This document shows positions 5,331 through 5,410 of a stretch of 5,410 bases of DNA, piece after piece. Numbering within the stretch: position 1 is the stretch's first letter; each line of letters starts with the position of its first letter. Location: contig JAFANO010000096.1 of assembly GCA_019232645.1 (NCBI GenBank), positions 1 through 5,410 on the forward strand, in the 5' to 3' direction. This DNA comes from Planctomycetaceae bacterium (GTDB taxonomy: Bacteria > Planctomycetota > Planctomycetia > Isosphaerales > Isosphaeraceae). The position numbers and the translations under genes were made by a program. Under the pieces are notes generated by a model, which did no database searches, was not told the origin of the DNA, and saw only the letters and a program-made list of their open reading frames with translations.

Positions 5331-5410
5331 ATGGAGCTGGGGTTCTTCGTGGGCTCGTCAGTCGGGACGACCCGCGCGAAGGACGGCACGGAGGCGGCCA
5401 CCCCAAAACA
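5331..5410 (+). CDS. Possible start of a downstream gene, cut by the window end
   Basis: From ATG 5331 the frame runs without a stop to the window end (26 codons, MELGFFVGSSVGTTRAKDG...). About 22 of 25 codons after the ATG end in G or C, as in the neighbouring genes. The competing frame through the same bases gives an Arg-rich product typical of a shadow. A purine-rich GGAAG (5320-5324) lies 6 bases upstream. No family can be named from so few residues. Adaptor genes of this class are often followed by transporter subunits, but that is only context. Confidence 0.35.
   Translation, partial: MELGFFVGSSVGTTRAKDGTEAATPK

Noticed and set aside
5245..5410. An alternative open frame from ATG 5245 to the window end.
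   Set aside because: It reads through the tandem repeat and becomes Arg-rich with low G/C at third positions, as expected for a shadow of the 5331 frame.

Overview
The window is GC-rich bacterial chromosome that reads like a planctomycete, probably of the Isosphaeraceae type. That placement is an inference. It rests on the high GC at third codon positions, a Gly/Pro-rich lipoprotein, and a HlyD-type adaptor whose lipoyl domain is interrupted by a long Ser/Thr/Gly/Ala/Pro insert. No ribosomal RNA, tRNA, CRISPR array, transposase or phage gene is visible.

Layout. Bases 99-584 (+) encode the transcription cleavage factor GreA. It converges on a minus-strand RluA-family pseudouridine synthase (627-1349). 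Upstream of that, on the same strand, lie a small lipoprotein with a Pro/Gly heptapeptide repeat (1524-2036) and a Mn-type superoxide dismutase (2268-2894). A 418-base divergent intergenic region (2895-3312) separates sodA from a 630-residue periplasmic adaptor subunit of an efflux or secretion pump (3313-5205, +). A further plus-strand frame with coding-like base use opens at 5331 and runs off the window. It may be the next gene of the adaptor locus.

Regulatory reading. Three sigma70-like promoters can be proposed: one for sodA (TTGAGA-N17-TAGCCT), one for the lipoprotein (TTGACC-N16-TATGAT) and one for the adaptor (TTGACC-N16-GATAAT). The last two share an identical -35 box and spacer length. 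A GC-rich hairpin directly after the sodA stop, followed at once by the lipoprotein promoter, suggests that these two same-strand genes are separate transcripts. The adaptor leader is the most structured control region: its Shine-Dalgarno and the first two bases of its ATG fall inside a 6-bp hairpin capped by a GUGA (GNRA) tetraloop, and an upstream arm can form a competing hairpin.

The genes do not form one pathway. GreA, the pseudouridine synthase and SodA are housekeeping or stress functions. The adaptor points to an envelope transport system whose other parts would lie to the right. The best candidates for something undescribed are the split lipoyl domain of the adaptor, the hairpin over its start codon, and the GxPGxxP-type repeat lipoprotein. 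No complete novel multi-gene system is visible here.
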